Assembly (NCBI GenBank): GCA_009774375.1
Contig: VSNO01000222.1
Span: 1 to 5,557 of the forward strand
Direction of reading: 5' to 3'
Origin: Lachnospiraceae bacterium
GTDB lineage: Bacteria > Bacillota > Clostridia > Lachnospirales > Lachnospiraceae
Length of the DNA: 5,557 nt
The notes beneath the pieces were generated by a model, which saw nothing but the letters and a program-made list of their open reading frames with translations, made no database searches and was not told the origin of the DNA. Below, in pieces: positions 5,466 through 5,557 of the stretch (positions are counted from its first letter, which is position 1; every line of letters begins with the position of its first letter). Position numbers and translations under genes: made by a program.

Positions 5466-5483
5466 TTGACAAAATTTTATCAA
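5466..5483. promoter_or_regulatory. Palindromic operator, Rex-like, at the gap transcription start
   Basis: TTGACAAAATTTTATCAA is an 18-bp palindrome with one mismatched pair. It has the TTG...CAA ends and 18-bp length of sites for Rex, the NADH/NAD+-sensing repressor. It matches 11 of the 14 fixed positions of the clostridial Rex consensus TTGTTAA-N4-TTAACAA as I remember it. It begins about 7 bases past the -10 of the upstream gap promoter, covering roughly +1 to +18, where a repressor would block initiation. The palindrome is seen; the Rex assignment is inference. Confidence 0.45.
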
Positions 5484-5490
5484 CAAATCC

Positions 5491-5519
5491 ATTTTACCTA
5501 ATTATGCCATAAAATTCAA
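5491..5519 (-). promoter_or_regulatory. Upstream gap promoter P1
   Basis: TTGAAT (5519-5514) and TAAAAT (5496-5491) on the minus strand are separated by exactly 17 bases. The -10 matches five of six positions and the -35 four of six. Upstream (5557-5522) lie T- and A-tracts at the position of an UP element. Transcription should start near 5484, giving a leader of about 170 bases before the gap ATG at 5314. Confidence 0.6.
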
Positions 5520-5557
5520 GACATATTTTCAAAAAAACGAAAAAACATATATAAATT

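Noticed and set aside
5466..5493. Plus-strand promoter using TTGACA at 5466
   Set aside because: There is no -10-like hexamer at 16-18 bases, and no plus-strand gene follows within the window.

Overview
The window reads as a chromosomal segment from a low-to-mid-GC Firmicute, most likely a gut Clostridia of the Lachnospiraceae type. This rests on the protein sequences of the glycolytic genes, the strong AGGAGG-type ribosome binding sites and an Rpn-family transposase-like relic of a kind I associate with that family. No species call is justified. Every gene I can support lies on the minus strand, so transcription runs from right to left.

Right part (5557 to about 1740): a lower-glycolysis cluster in the order gap (glyceraldehyde-3-phosphate dehydrogenase), pgk (phosphoglycerate kinase), a small MazG-like nucleotide pyrophosphohydrolase, and tpiA (triosephosphate isomerase). 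Together gap, pgk and tpiA cover triose-phosphate interconversion and the first ATP-yielding step of glycolysis. A promoter with 17-bp spacing lies about 170 bases upstream of gap. A near-perfect 18-bp palindrome sits where transcription should start and resembles a Rex-type redox operator. A second sigma-A-like element lies just upstream of the gap ribosome binding site. A strong intrinsic terminator sits between gap and pgk, with no convincing new promoter after it, so pgk, the MazG-like gene and tpiA probably depend on readthrough. A long terminator closes the cluster after tpiA.

Left part (about 1602 to 261): a decayed transcription unit encoding an Rpn/PD-(D/E)XK transposase-like protein. 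It still has a recognisable promoter, a ribosome binding site with a GTG start, and a terminator. The reading frame is broken by two in-frame TAG codons and a one-base deletion. It is followed directly by a second, 5'-truncated copy of the C-terminal half, about 87% identical over 186 bases by hand count, carrying its own TAG and ending in a different C-terminal tail. The outermost left 260 bases are AT-rich and hold no gene that I can see.

I do not see a clearly new system. The points most worth checking are the MazG-like gene inside the glycolytic cluster, the gap-pgk terminator, the palindromic operator at the gap promoter, and the tandem Rpn remnant whose in-frame stops are all TAG.
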